NCBI RefSeq assembly: GCF_900178005.1
Contig: NZ_FXBS01000002.1
Coordinates: 62,001-126,000 of the forward strand
DNA: 64,000 nt
DNA from: Tuberibacillus sp. Marseille-P3662
GTDB lineage: Bacteria; Bacillota; Bacilli; Bacillales; Sporolactobacillaceae
Direction: 5' to 3'
The position numbers and the translations under genes are program-made. Shown piece after piece: positions 44,257 to 52,551 of the stretch (position 1 is its first letter; each line of letters opens with the position of its first letter). A model generated the notes under the pieces. That model was not told where the DNA came from. It saw only the letters and a program-made list of their open reading frames with translations, and did not search any database.

Positions 44257-45678
44257 TCATATTTCAGCCAAATGTGTCACTTGTAGAAAACCGTTAATAA
44301 GGTCTGGCATGTCTTCCCTTGTTATCGTACGAAAATCAATAAGGACTTGATCGTCTTGAATACGTGTCACAATGGCTGGCTTTGCTCCTCGGAGATTGGC
44401 TGCTAATTCATTAGCGGACATTTTCTCATGAGTGATGGCCGCGACAAACGTTGGTAACTCAACGCCTGGCATTGTCCCGCCGCCAATTTGTGAGGTGCTT
44501 TTCTGAATGGCCATTCGATAATCCGTCGTGGCCGCTTGAATGTCCTGGACAAAGCCTTCCGTTTGTTCTTTAATCTCATCAGCCGTTCGAGTGATATCCC
44601 GAATCGTTGGTAGCGATTCTCTAGCTTCATCCCCCATTAAATACGTCTTTAATGTTTGTTCAAGCGCCGCTAGGGTCATCTTGTCCACTCGGAGGACCCT
44701 GGCTAATTGGTGCTTCTTCAACTGTGTAATGATATCCTTTTTGCCAACGATGATGCCGGCCTGTGGGCCCCCTAAAAGCTTGTCACCACTGAAGGTCACA
44801 ACATCGATCCCTGCTTGAATCGTATCTTTAACGACCGGTTCGTCTCCTATGCCATGCTGTTTCAAATCATATAATGCCCCACTGCCTAAGTCTTCATATA
44901 ATAAAAGTTGCTTGTACTGATCTTTTAAAGTAGCAAGCTCCTCAGTGGCAACAGATTCAGTAAAACCAATCGTCTTAAAATTGCTCGTGTGAACTTTCAT
45001 CATCATCGCCGTGTCTTCACTTATAGCATTTTCGTAGTCATATAGATGGGTTTTATTGGTTGTCCCCACCTCAACGAGTTGGGCCCCACTTTCCTCCATA
45101 ATCGAGGAGATACGAAACGAACCGCCAATTTCAACGAGTTGGCCCCGGGAAACGACAACCTCTTTATCCTTAGCTAATGCTCTTAATACAAGAAAAACCG
45201 CTGCGGCATTATTATTGACGACCATGGCGGCTTCTGCACCGGTGACCTCTCTTAGCAAATCCTCAATAATGTCATGACGCGAGCCACGTTTGCCCTCCTC
45301 AATCTGATACTCTAAATTAGAATAGTTTCTAGCAACGTCAGCCACGTGCTCAATCGCTTTGTCACTCAAACGCGCCCGTCCCAAATTGGTATGTAAAACC
45401 GTGCCCGTCCCATTAATAACCTTCGTTAAGCGGTCTTGACTGTCACGGATCACCTTTCCCTCGGCGTTTTGAAAAATGAGGTCCGTCAAACTTTGGTCGG
45501 CTAAACTTTCTATTGCCAGACTTTCACTTAAAATCTGTTCTCGTAAATCATTAATCTCATTTTGAATGACTTTCGTTAACTGGTCCTGTGATAGTTCCGA
45601 CGTTCTTAAGATTTTCTCAAAGCGTCCATCCCTTTGTAATTCATGAACCGGGGGGAGCTGTCGTAAGTATTGTTTCAT
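44257..45678 (-). CDS. selA: L-seryl-tRNA(Sec) selenium transferase
   Basis: 473 residues, normal for SelA. The N-terminal tRNA-binding helices start MKQYLRQLPPVHELQRDGR. The core has VINGTGTVLHTNLGRARLS, and the PLP lysine is in VTFSGDKLLGGPQAGIIVG. It converts Ser-tRNA(Sec) to Sec-tRNA(Sec) with selenophosphate from SelD. GGAGGATTT precedes the ATG. Order on this strand is selB, selW, selA and the TlpA-like selenoprotein gene. A hairpin between selW and selA may partly end the first transcript. Confidence 0.97.
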   Translation of the reverse strand: MKQYLRQLPPVHELQRDGRFEKILRTSELSQDQLTKVIQNEINDLREQILSESLAIESLADQSLTDLIFQNAEGKVIRDSQDRLTKVINGTGTVLHTNLGRARLSDKAIEHVADVARNYSNLEYQIEEGKRGSRHDIIEDLLREVTGAEAAMVVNNNAAAVFLVLRALAKDKEVVVSRGQLVEIGGSFRISSIMEESGAQLVEVGTTNKTHLYDYENAISEDTAMMMKVHTSNFKTIGFTESVATEELATLKDQYKQLLLYEDLGSGALYDLKQHGIGDEPVVKDTIQAGIDVVTFSGDKLLGGPQAGIIVGKKDIITQLKKHQLARVLRVDKMTLAALEQTLKTYLMGDEARESLPTIRDITRTADEIKEQTEGFVQDIQAATTDYRMAIQKSTSQIGGGTMPGVELPTFVAAITHEKMSANELAANLRGAKPAIVTRIQDDQVLIDFRTITREDMPDLINGFLQVTHLAEI

Positions 45679-45722
45679 TTTTAAATCCTCCGTTGGCCTA
45701 ACAACTTAGACTTATCCTACAC

Positions 45723-45756
45723 AAAAGGTGCCTCCCATTCAAATCGTGAGGCACCT
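45723..45756 (-). terminator. Hairpin between selW and selA
   Basis: Minus-strand AGGTGCCTC and GAGGCACCT with a 13-base loop are followed by TTTTGTG. The weak T-run suggests partial termination or processing within the selenium operon. Confidence 0.65.
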
Positions 45757-45766
45757 CTACTGATCA

Positions 45767-46006
45767 TCATGACTGCTCGTCTATGAGTTCAATTATCTGT
45801 TCGGTATCCGGAAATTGTCCCGTTTCCTTCTTTGAATAAATTTTCTCGCCATTAACCGTCACTTCAAACGCCCCTCCCGAACTAGGGACTAACTCTATCG
45901 AATCGATAGCTGAGCGATAATGCGTAAATAGTTGTTCCGCAAGACCTGCGGCTTTAGGTGAGTAGTTTCATTGCATACAAAATTCAATCGCCATTTTAAG
46001 ACTCAT
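45767..46006 (-). CDS. SelW/Rdx-family selenoprotein
   Basis: 79 residues. Codon 13 is TGA (45970-45968) within IEFCMQ-U-NYSPKAAGLA, the CxxU redox motif that defines SelW/SelT/Rdx proteins. The rest (IDSIELVPSSGGAFEVTVNG then EKIYSKKETGQFPD) is the standard thioredoxin-like fold, in which SGGAFEV and a G(x)FP turn are typical. A hairpin CCGCA-GGTCT-TGCGG starts 16 bases after UGA. GGAGG is 10 bases before the ATG. The gene is not seen by plain ORF calling. It lies between selB (120 bases) and selA (88 bases). A thiol-redox role is likely, but the physiological substrate is unknown. Confidence 0.93.
45937..45951 (-). promoter_or_regulatory. Bacterial SECIS-type hairpin of selW
   Basis: 5-bp stem CCGCA/TGCGG with loop GGTCT, 16 bases after the UGA at 45968. 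Confidence 0.75.
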
Positions 46007-46126
46007 AAAATAATGTCCTCCTACAGCATTTTATCCCCATTCTTGCAAATTCAATCGATGATGTTAAATCCTTTGGTATCCGAGACACTTTTTTCGACAC
46101 TTGAATTCAGTTTTAGCGACAATCAC

Positions 46127-48022
46127 TCACTTTTTCCATTTTCGCCTGTCATCAACTCGAGTGGTTACTTTAAACTGGTCGAGTAACTCCAAGAACGGAA
46201 TCAAGTACTTTCTCGATACACCTAAGGCATCTTTCGCTTCTTTCAACCCAAACGCCTCATCCGTTTGCGCTCTTAGCTGCGATAGAGCGGCATCGAAAGC
46301 AGTATGATGGATCAACATCTCATCCGTTAACCGATAAGCCTGTTTCGTATTAATAAGGTAAGTATTGAGCTCAGTCGCATTTTCCTTCGACAACGGCGTA
46401 TCCTTAACATAATCATCCCACTTCATCACATTCAAGCCATCCTTCTCAAGATGAGTGATGATCTCTTCCATTCGCACCTTCCACTTCGCCGGTAAATGAG
46501 GATTGAAGTCTGGCCAAGCAAGGAATTGCTCGTCTTTTTTTATATCTCCGGAAGCGATCATTGTATTCAAGGTATGTTCAATGAACAACTTTGGATACAC
46601 TCCACTGAATGTTTGAACCACTTCGGCTTTACTAATGCCTAATCTCATCGGATAGTTTTCATGATAGCCGTGCAACTGCTCTGTCACTTCGTCCTTAATC
46701 TTAGTAAAATCTTTCATCAAGCCATATCTATTTCCAGCCATCTCAAACAGCTGCCCTGCTTCGACCTCCTTATATATCGCAGCTTTTATCTCGGGTTCGT
46801 CGAGCGATGTGTACTGAATGAGTTGCTTCACATCCAGTAACTTATACTTGGTTAACACATCTTCGATGAGATCTTCTGGCGTTCCTTCCTTCTTTTTTCG
46901 TAACATCTCGACCGTTGCTTCACCGAAACGATATTTGCCGCCTTTGGGCTGAATCACCCAGCCACCACCTAGGGTTTCAACAGGGGTCGGGCGCCGTAAA
47001 ATAAACCGATCGCCACGACGAACGACGATATCTTCTTCTAAACGGACTTGGCATAAAACGGTGTCATTTGTCTGGTTCACTTCATTCCGATCAAAAAAAA
47101 CAATTTTCCCCATGACCTCGGACGTACCCACATGAATCTTTACCGGCGATCGTTGTTTAACGGGCGAAGTTAGGTCATCGACAAATTGCAGACTCACATC
47201 AATCGTGTTCGTCACCAAAAAGTGGTCTGAAGTGACCAAGACATCCCCTCGCTGAATCTGATTCTTGTCAATACCGCCAAGATTAATCGCTGTTCGCTGA
47301 CCGGCGCGTGCTTGATCTTTATCTTTATGGTGGACTTGAATTTGTCGCGGCTTCACATTAAGACCTTCAGGAAGGATCGTCAGTTGACTCCCTTTCTGAA
47401 CAACCCCTTCATAGATTGTCCCTCTAACAATGGTACCTTGTCCCTGCACTGTAAACACTTGATCAATCGGCAACCGAAATGAACCATAGGCATCCCGGTG
47501 ATTAACTTTCCCCAGTTCCGAGAAAATCGTTTGTTTTAATTCGTCAACGCCATGTCCAGACACACTGTCAACACGAACGAATGGCGCCTCGGCAAAGATC
47601 GTCCCTTCAAGCCCTTCTTTAATATCTTCCGTTGCGATATCGAGCAACTCTTGATCGACACGATCGATTTTAGAAACCGCAACAATGCACCGCTGAACAC
47701 CCAGGAACTCGAGAATTTGTAAATGCTCTTTCGTTTGCGGCATAACGCCCTCATCCGCGGCAATCACAAGAACGACAAGATCGATACCCGCAACGCCGGC
47801 AATCATTTGGCGAATAAATCGCTCGTGACCCGGTACGTCCACTATGGAAACATGGCGGCCATCTTTCACTTCTAAAGGGGCATAGCCTGACTCAATTGAC
47901 ACCTTTCGTTCCTTTTCCTCTTTTAAACGATCCGTATCTACATGAGTCATCGCCTTTGTCAGTGTGGTTTTGCCATGATCGATATGGCCAGCCATGCCAA
48001 TCGTATAATAGGCCTCATCCAT
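46127..48022 (-). CDS. selB: Selenocysteine-specific translation elongation factor
   Basis: 631 residues. The GTPase domain has GHIDHGKTTLT, DVPGHERFIRQM and SKID in place of the usual NKxD. EF-Tu-like domains 2 and 3 follow (about 180-350). The C-terminal winged helices (about 380-631) bind the SECIS hairpin, ending in FLELLDQFKVTTRVDDRRK. SelB brings Sec-tRNA(Sec) to UGA. The start at 48022 faces the divergent tRNA-Sec gene across 278 bases. It leads the operon that continues with selW and selA. Confidence 0.97.
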   Translation of the reverse strand: MDEAYYTIGMAGHIDHGKTTLTKAMTHVDTDRLKEEKERKVSIESGYAPLEVKDGRHVSIVDVPGHERFIRQMIAGVAGIDLVVLVIAADEGVMPQTKEHLQILEFLGVQRCIVAVSKIDRVDQELLDIATEDIKEGLEGTIFAEAPFVRVDSVSGHGVDELKQTIFSELGKVNHRDAYGSFRLPIDQVFTVQGQGTIVRGTIYEGVVQKGSQLTILPEGLNVKPRQIQVHHKDKDQARAGQRTAINLGGIDKNQIQRGDVLVTSDHFLVTNTIDVSLQFVDDLTSPVKQRSPVKIHVGTSEVMGKIVFFDRNEVNQTNDTVLCQVRLEEDIVVRRGDRFILRRPTPVETLGGGWVIQPKGGKYRFGEATVEMLRKKKEGTPEDLIEDVLTKYKLLDVKQLIQYTSLDEPEIKAAIYKEVEAGQLFEMAGNRYGLMKDFTKIKDEVTEQLHGYHENYPMRLGISKAEVVQTFSGVYPKLFIEHTLNTMIASGDIKKDEQFLAWPDFNPHLPAKWKVRMEEIITHLEKDGLNVMKWDDYVKDTPLSKENATELNTYLINTKQAYRLTDEMLIHHTAFDAALSQLRAQTDEAFGLKEAKDALGVSRKYLIPFLELLDQFKVTTRVDDRRKWKK

Positions 48023-48067
48023 TTTGCTTCACCTGCTTTTTCATTTGCATGTTATCTATACTTTAAT

Positions 48068-48203
48068 AGGGACAGAAACCTGATTCAAGTTTATTGACCT
48101 ATATGTCTGTTGTCCCATACATGTCCCATATTGTCATTTTTCTGTCCCATAACTTAACAAACGTGTCCAATAAAACAGTATTTCTGGAACGCGCTTGTCC
48201 CGT
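48068..48203. repeat. Cluster of TGTCCCAT-type repeats between selB and the tRNA-Sec gene
   Basis: TGTCCCAT occurs at 48111, 48122 and 48143. Variants TGTCCAAT (48163) and TGTCCCG (48196), and the reverse form GGGACA (48068), lie in the same 136 bases. They may be regulator sites or remains of a dispersed Bacillus repeat. Confidence 0.6.
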
Positions 48204-48252
48204 ACTCGCTATCTTTCTAAGTGCGAGCAGTGACAACGATAGTCTTCATAAC

Positions 48253-48282
48253 TTGAATTAAAAATTTCGTTCTGTGTATAAT
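48253..48282 (+). promoter_or_regulatory. Sigma-A promoter of tRNA-Sec, senB-like gene and selD
   Basis: TTGAAT (48253-48258), an 18-base spacer and TATAAT (48277-48282), 18 bases before the first tRNA base. Confidence 0.8.
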
Positions 48283-48300
48283 GTGAAATGTGCTTTTCAT

Positions 48301-48397
48301 GGGGCTGGATGAGTGACTGGTGTCCTCCTGGGTCTTCAAAACCCTGAGGGAGGCGCGTGCCGTCTCCGGTGGGTTCGATTCCCACACAGTCCCGCCA
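48301..48397 (+). tRNA. selC: tRNA-Sec (anticodon UCA)
   Basis: 97 bases including an encoded GCCA end. The anticodon loop CTTCAAA is closed by GGGT/ACCC. The T arm is GTGGG-TTCGATT-CCCAC, followed by 8 bases (ACAGTCCC) before G-CCA. These pair with GGGGCTG at the 5' end over 7 bp with one G-U, leaving an eighth G/A mismatch in the usual 8-bp bacterial acceptor. A long variable arm with GGAG/CTCC pairing is present (about 48348-48368). It is the selenocysteine-specific tRNA read by SelB. It is followed after 25 bases by the glycosyltransferase gene, with which it is probably co-transcribed. Confidence 0.95.
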
Positions 48398-48422
48398 TAC
48401 AAGATCTAAAGGATGACGCGCA

Positions 48423-49421
48423 TTGAAAGTTGTATTGGCAGCCCCTAATTTTCATCAACCCCGTGGCAATACCGTGACCGTTCGACGAATATCGGAAGGA
48501 TTAGAAAACTTAGGTGTTGAAACGAAGATTATTTCAATCACAGAAGACACACCCTCACCTTCGCTTCCATCAGCGGATGTTGTCCATGGATTTCATGCCT
48601 ACCGTTTTTATCAATTCATGCAGACGTTAAATAAGCCATTAAAACCTTATATTGTCACTTTAACAGGAACAGATTTAAATCACGATTTGTTTGATCAAAA
48701 CAGACGCGAAGACGTCCTGCGTTGTCTAACCGGTGCTAAAGCTATCCATGTGTTTGATGATGAAGCAAGACACGTTTTACTCAAGGAAGTTCCTAATATA
48801 GACCATAAAACTTTCACCATTCATCAGGGAACCCGTGATTTCCCTGATACGAACTTAAACATAAAAAAAGAGCCAAATACATTTTTATTTGTGCTTCCTG
48901 CGGGAATTAGAAAAGTAAAAAACATCCCGTTTGCGATTCAGATGCTGAGCACCCTTCATGAAAAAAGGCCGAACATTCGCCTCTGGTTAGTCGGCCCTAT
49001 TATTGAAGACGAGGAAGGAAACATGGTTAAAATACTCGCGGAACAAAATTCAGACTGGGTTCAATATATAGGTCAAGTTCCTCATAACAAAATGGGCGGA
49101 ATGTATCAGCAAGCGGATGTTATTCTCAACACGTCGCATTCAGAAGGACAACCTTCTTCAATCTTGGAAGCCATGAGTTATGGCCTCCCTGTCATAGCTT
49201 CTAATAATCTAGGGAATCGTAATATTATCTCTCACCAAGAAACGGGTCTATTGTATGACGAATCCAGCGAATTTCTTGATCATGCAGAAGAACTCATAAA
49301 TAATAACGAATTAAGACAAACCATTGGCCAATCAGCTCAACAATATATTACCGGCCACCATTCGAGCCGATATGAAGCTGAATCTTTGTTAAATATTTAT
49401 CATTCGCTTATAATTTCATGA
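48423..49421 (+). CDS. GT4-like glycosyltransferase, SenB-like (candidate selenosugar synthase)
   Basis: 332 residues, GT-B fold. The N-terminal half has VVLAAPNFHQPRGNTVTVRR and YIVTLTGTDLNHDLF. The donor half has VLPAGIRKVKNIPFAIQML and NTSHSEGQPSSILEAMSYGL with the retaining-GT Glu. The GN...R start, LTGTDL block and LPAGIRKVKN are features I associate with SenB, which joins selenophosphate to a UDP-sugar. The placement between tRNA-Sec and selD (17 bases before selD) points to selenium metabolism. No SenA is seen in the window, so selenoneine is not implied. The start is TTG after AAAGGA. A general glycosyltransferase is the alternative. Confidence 0.68.
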   Translation: MKVVLAAPNFHQPRGNTVTVRRISEGLENLGVETKIISITEDTPSPSLPSADVVHGFHAYRFYQFMQTLNKPLKPYIVTLTGTDLNHDLFDQNRREDVLRCLTGAKAIHVFDDEARHVLLKEVPNIDHKTFTIHQGTRDFPDTNLNIKKEPNTFLFVLPAGIRKVKNIPFAIQMLSTLHEKRPNIRLWLVGPIIEDEEGNMVKILAEQNSDWVQYIGQVPHNKMGGMYQQADVILNTSHSEGQPSSILEAMSYGLPVIASNNLGNRNIISHQETGLLYDESSEFLDHAEELINNNELRQTIGQSAQQYITGHHSSRYEAESLLNIYHSLIIS

Positions 49422-49438
49422 GAGACAAAGGGGTGAAT

Positions 49439-50488
49439 ATGATGTCTAGAGAAGAAATTAAATTAACGTCTTTATCTAGCAAAGGTGGCTGAGGATGCAA
49501 AATTGGTCCTGAAGACCTGACGCAAGTTTTGCGTCATCTACCACAATCTGTACCTGATCCCAACCTGCTTGTCGGCTTAGATACGTCCGATGACGCTGGT
49601 GTTTATAAAATTAATGATGATACTGCTCTCGTTCAAACGTTGGATTATTTTACTCCAATTGTGGATGACCCCTATATGTTCGGTCAAATCGGAGCCGCCA
49701 ATTCATTAAGTGATGTATACGCCATGGGTGGCAAGCCGATAACGGTGATGAATATCGTTGGCTTTCCGATTAACACACTCGATCAAAGTGTATTAGCAGA
49801 TATCTTATCCGGCGCCTCCGACAAAGTTGCTGAGTCAGGGGCTGCTTTAGTCGGCGGACACTCCATTGACGATCAAGAACCTAAATTTGGACAATCTGTC
49901 ACTGGAACGGTTCATCCCGAGCGGATTATATCGAACGCCGGTGCGAAACCAGGCGATCGATTGATCTTAACTAAACCGATCGGCGTTGGCATTTTAACAA
50001 CTGCCATTAAAAGAGATCTACTGGCTAAGGATGAATTGAACGAAGTGATGGACACCATGGCCACATTAAATAAATATGCCGCCGAAACTATGGCCAATTA
50101 TTCCGTCAATGCTTGTACGGATGTCACCGGCTTTGGCCTTCTTGGTCACAGCCTTGAAATTGCTCAGGGAGGTCAAGTGGGGATCACCATATCTAGCAAG
50201 GACGTTCCTGTCTTGACCAAGACAAGAGAGCTTGCCGAACAAAACGTCATTCCAGGCGGCACACGTGGCAATCATCAATGGCTGTCTGAGAGTATTGACT
50301 ACGACGATGCCATTAGTGACATCGATCAGCTGATCCTGTGTGATGCCGTCACATCGGGAGGTCTCCTTATCTCCGTACCTGAAGCACAAGCAGAATCCCT
50401 GCAACATGAACTACGAGAAAACAACGTTCAATCAGCTATTATCGGTGAAGTCACCAGCGAACATTCAGGACGTATTAAAGTCATCTAA
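49439..50488 (+). CDS. selD: Selenide, water dikinase (selenophosphate synthetase), itself a selenoprotein
   Basis: 349 residues when TGA at 49490-49492 is read as Sec: LTSLSSKGG-U-GCKIGPEDL. The Sec replaces the essential active-site Cys of SelD. Downstream motifs are standard: VGLDTSDDAGVYKINDDTAL, FGQIGAANSLSDVYAMGGKP, GGHSID and the C-terminal CDAVTSGGLLISV. The enzyme makes selenophosphate from selenide and ATP. Two hairpins follow the UGA, the stronger one (8-bp stem) 25 bases after it. ATG at 49439 or 49442, with AAAGGGG just upstream. A plain ORF call would wrongly start at the TTG at 49529. Confidence 0.97.
49505..49536 (+). promoter_or_regulatory. SECIS-type hairpins of selD
   Basis: GGTC-CTGAA-GACC (49505-49517) and directly after it TGACGCAA-GTT-TTGCGTCA (49518-49536). 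The second has an 8-bp perfect stem with G in the loop and starts 25 bases after the UGA. It is the better SelB target. Confidence 0.75.
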
Positions 50489-50514
50489 AAGGACTCTCAC
50501 TTGAGTCCTTTTTT
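50487..50514 (+). terminator. Terminator after selD
   Basis: AAGGACTC and GAGTCCTT with a short loop followed by TTTT, overlapping the selD stop. Confidence 0.88.
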
Positions 50515-50589
50515 ACACTTGAGCAATTATAAGAAAAGGCTCCTTTCTAAAAGATTATTTTTTAAATAGGATTGATAAAACCTATAGTG

Positions 50590-50790
50590 TCAAAAAATCG
50601 CTGATGGGAGCGGAAGGTGGTTGAGGTTCGGAACACTTAAACTTAGTGTGTTCCTCAGCGCCGCTTACTCAAGATGCCTTTACTAGAGTCCTGCGGGATG
50701 AGCGGGACAGGTGAGACCCCACAGGCGCAGAGCGCCGAGGAGGCTCACCGCCCGCCCCGCGGAAAGCGAGCATCCTGGAGCGGACATCAA
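50590..50790 (+). repeat. GC-rich dispersed intergenic repeat element
   Basis: A GC-rich, highly structured, non-coding stretch. GGTGAG/CTCACC and GGCGC/GCGCC form nested hairpins (50711-50748), and the core CCCGCGGAAAGCGA (50756-50769) recurs inverted at 62923-62936. The type (GCGGGACAGGTGAGACC... GAGGAGGCTCACCG) is one I know as common between genes in Bacillaceae. Function unknown. It fills the gap between selD and the PhnD-like gene, and nothing else is seen there. Confidence 0.7.
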
Positions 50791-50852
50791 CTCCCTCCTC
50801 TCAAATAGCAACAAAGTTTACCAAAACAGCCAAAGAAAATGAGGTGTGATGA

Positions 50853-51770
50853 ATGAAAAAATGGATGTCCATTGGTCTAATTCTTTGCTTAACCATGTTT
50901 CTTGCTGCATGCGGCCAAGGAAGCGGGAACGATGATCAATCTTCAAATTCGAGCGAAGGAAACGAGCAATCAAGCGGGACCTTCACAATTGGCGTGATTC
51001 CAGCTCAGACTGAAGGTGCCATGAGTGATGCTATGGACAAATTACAATCGATTTTAAATGATAAGTTAGACCGTGAAGTGAAAGTGAAAGTCTATCCGGA
51101 TTATAACGGCGTCGTTGAAGCCATGAACTATGATAAAATTGATATGGCTTATTTCGGACCGTTAACCTATGTGATTGCTCACGAAAAGAGTGGTGCCAAG
51201 GCCATTATTACCCAGTTAATCGACGGAGAACCTTTTTACCATTCTTATATTATTACAAACAGTGATAATCAGTGGGACTCACTAGATGAATTACTAAAAA
51301 ATCCGGGAAACATTGATTTTGCATTCGGTGATCCTAACTCGACTTCAGGTTCATTAATTCCTTCGATCGAACTGGAAGAACGCGGTGTATATACGTCAGA
51401 ACAAAATCACAAATTTAATTCCGTTCGATTTACAGGATCGCATAACGCAACAGCCTTAGCTGTCCAAAACAAGCAAGTTGATGCTGGAGCGATCGACAGT
51501 GCCATTTTCAATCAACTCGTCGAAGCAGGTAAGATCGATAAGGATAAAGTCAAGACGATTTGGAAGTCAGATAAGCTCTTCCAGTATCCATGGGCCGTGC
51601 ACAAGGATACAGATCAAGCTACCATAAAGAAATTACAAAAGGTCTTCCTATCCATCGACGATCAAAAGATTTTAGATGCCTTTGGTGCAACTGGATTTAC
51701 GAAAGCCAAAAATGCCGACTATAAGAGTATTCGTCAAGCAGCCCTTAAACAGGATATCATTAATGAATAG
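50853..51770 (+). CDS. PhnD-type ABC importer substrate-binding lipoprotein
   Basis: 305 residues. Lipoprotein signal MKKWMSIGLILCLTMFLAAC with the lipobox LAAC at about residue 20, then a Ser/Asn/Gly-rich linker. The mature part has FTIGVIPAQTEGAM, MAYFGPLTYVIA and FAFGDPNSTSGSLIPSIEL, typical of PhnD/PtxB binding proteins for phosphonate, phosphite or related oxyanions. The ST-S-G loop binds the anion. GAGGTGTGATGA precedes the ATG. First gene of phnDEC-like operon next to selD, so a selenium oxyanion is a possible ligand, as inference only. Confidence 0.88.
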   Translation: MKKWMSIGLILCLTMFLAACGQGSGNDDQSSNSSEGNEQSSGTFTIGVIPAQTEGAMSDAMDKLQSILNDKLDREVKVKVYPDYNGVVEAMNYDKIDMAYFGPLTYVIAHEKSGAKAIITQLIDGEPFYHSYIITNSDNQWDSLDELLKNPGNIDFAFGDPNSTSGSLIPSIELEERGVYTSEQNHKFNSVRFTGSHNATALAVQNKQVDAGAIDSAIFNQLVEAGKIDKDKVKTIWKSDKLFQYPWAVHKDTDQATIKKLQKVFLSIDDQKILDAFGATGFTKAKNADYKSIRQAALKQDIINE

Positions 51771-51778
51771 AGCTGATT

Positions 51779-52537
51779 ATGGTGTGGTTCAAAAGGCGTA
51801 GCATTATAACCTTGATTCTGTTATGTCTGTTTATCTTTATTAGTATGAAGCTGACAGAATTTGATTTATCAAAGTTCAAAGATTTTCGGAACATGATCGA
51901 TTTCATGGCTAATTGGTTTCCAATGAACACATCCCAACTACCTAATATGTTAAAAGATAGTTTAGAGACTTTGGCGATGGCATTTCTAGGTAGTTTCCTT
52001 GGTCTCGTTATTGCCTTGCCGATCAGCTTTATTGCTGCTCGAAATACAGCGCCATCGAAATGGATTTTTCACTTATCCCGGGTGGTCCTAAGTTTTGTTC
52101 GATCGATTCCGGAGATTGTTTTTGGACTGATCTTGCTCACAGCACTTGGCCTTGGACCGTTTCCGGCAGTATTAGCGATTATGTTCCATAATATTGGGGT
52201 TCTAGGGAAGCTCATCTCAGAATTAATTGAGGCGAGTGATCCCGGACCGCAAGAAGCTATGAAAGCCGTCGGGGCCAAGCGTTGGTTTGCATCTCTTTTC
52301 AGCATTGTGCCGCAAATATGGCCAAATGTCTTGTCCCATTTTTTCTATCGATTTGAAGTTGCGATTCGGACATCACTGATTTTAGGTTTTATTGGCGGTG
52401 GCGGCATCGGACAACGGCTATTTAATGATTTTAAAACCTTTAATTATCCTTCCGTTTCGCTTGATGTATTGATCATTATGATTATGGTCATTATCGTTGA
52501 TTTCTATGGCAGTTATGTACGAAACAAGATCATCTAA
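51779..52537 (+). CDS. PhnE-type ABC importer permease
   Basis: 252 residues with five or six helices. The EAA loop is EASDPGPQEAMKAVGAKRWFA followed by SIVPQIWP. The segment RSIPEIVFGLILLTALGLGP and the end FIGGGGIGQRLFNDFKTFNY are typical of PhnE. It starts 8 bases past the phnD-like stop (GTG at 51782 is an alternative start). It forms the channel of the three-gene importer. Confidence 0.9.
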   Translation: MVWFKRRSIITLILLCLFIFISMKLTEFDLSKFKDFRNMIDFMANWFPMNTSQLPNMLKDSLETLAMAFLGSFLGLVIALPISFIAARNTAPSKWIFHLSRVVLSFVRSIPEIVFGLILLTALGLGPFPAVLAIMFHNIGVLGKLISELIEASDPGPQEAMKAVGAKRWFASLFSIVPQIWPNVLSHFFYRFEVAIRTSLILGFIGGGGIGQRLFNDFKTFNYPSVSLDVLIIMIMVIIVDFYGSYVRNKII

Positions 52538-52551
52538 TGAGGTCGAAGAAT

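Noticed and set aside
49529-50488. selD as a shortened gene from TTG 49529
   Set aside because: It would lose the active-site GGxGCK motif, which is present upstream when UGA is read as Sec.
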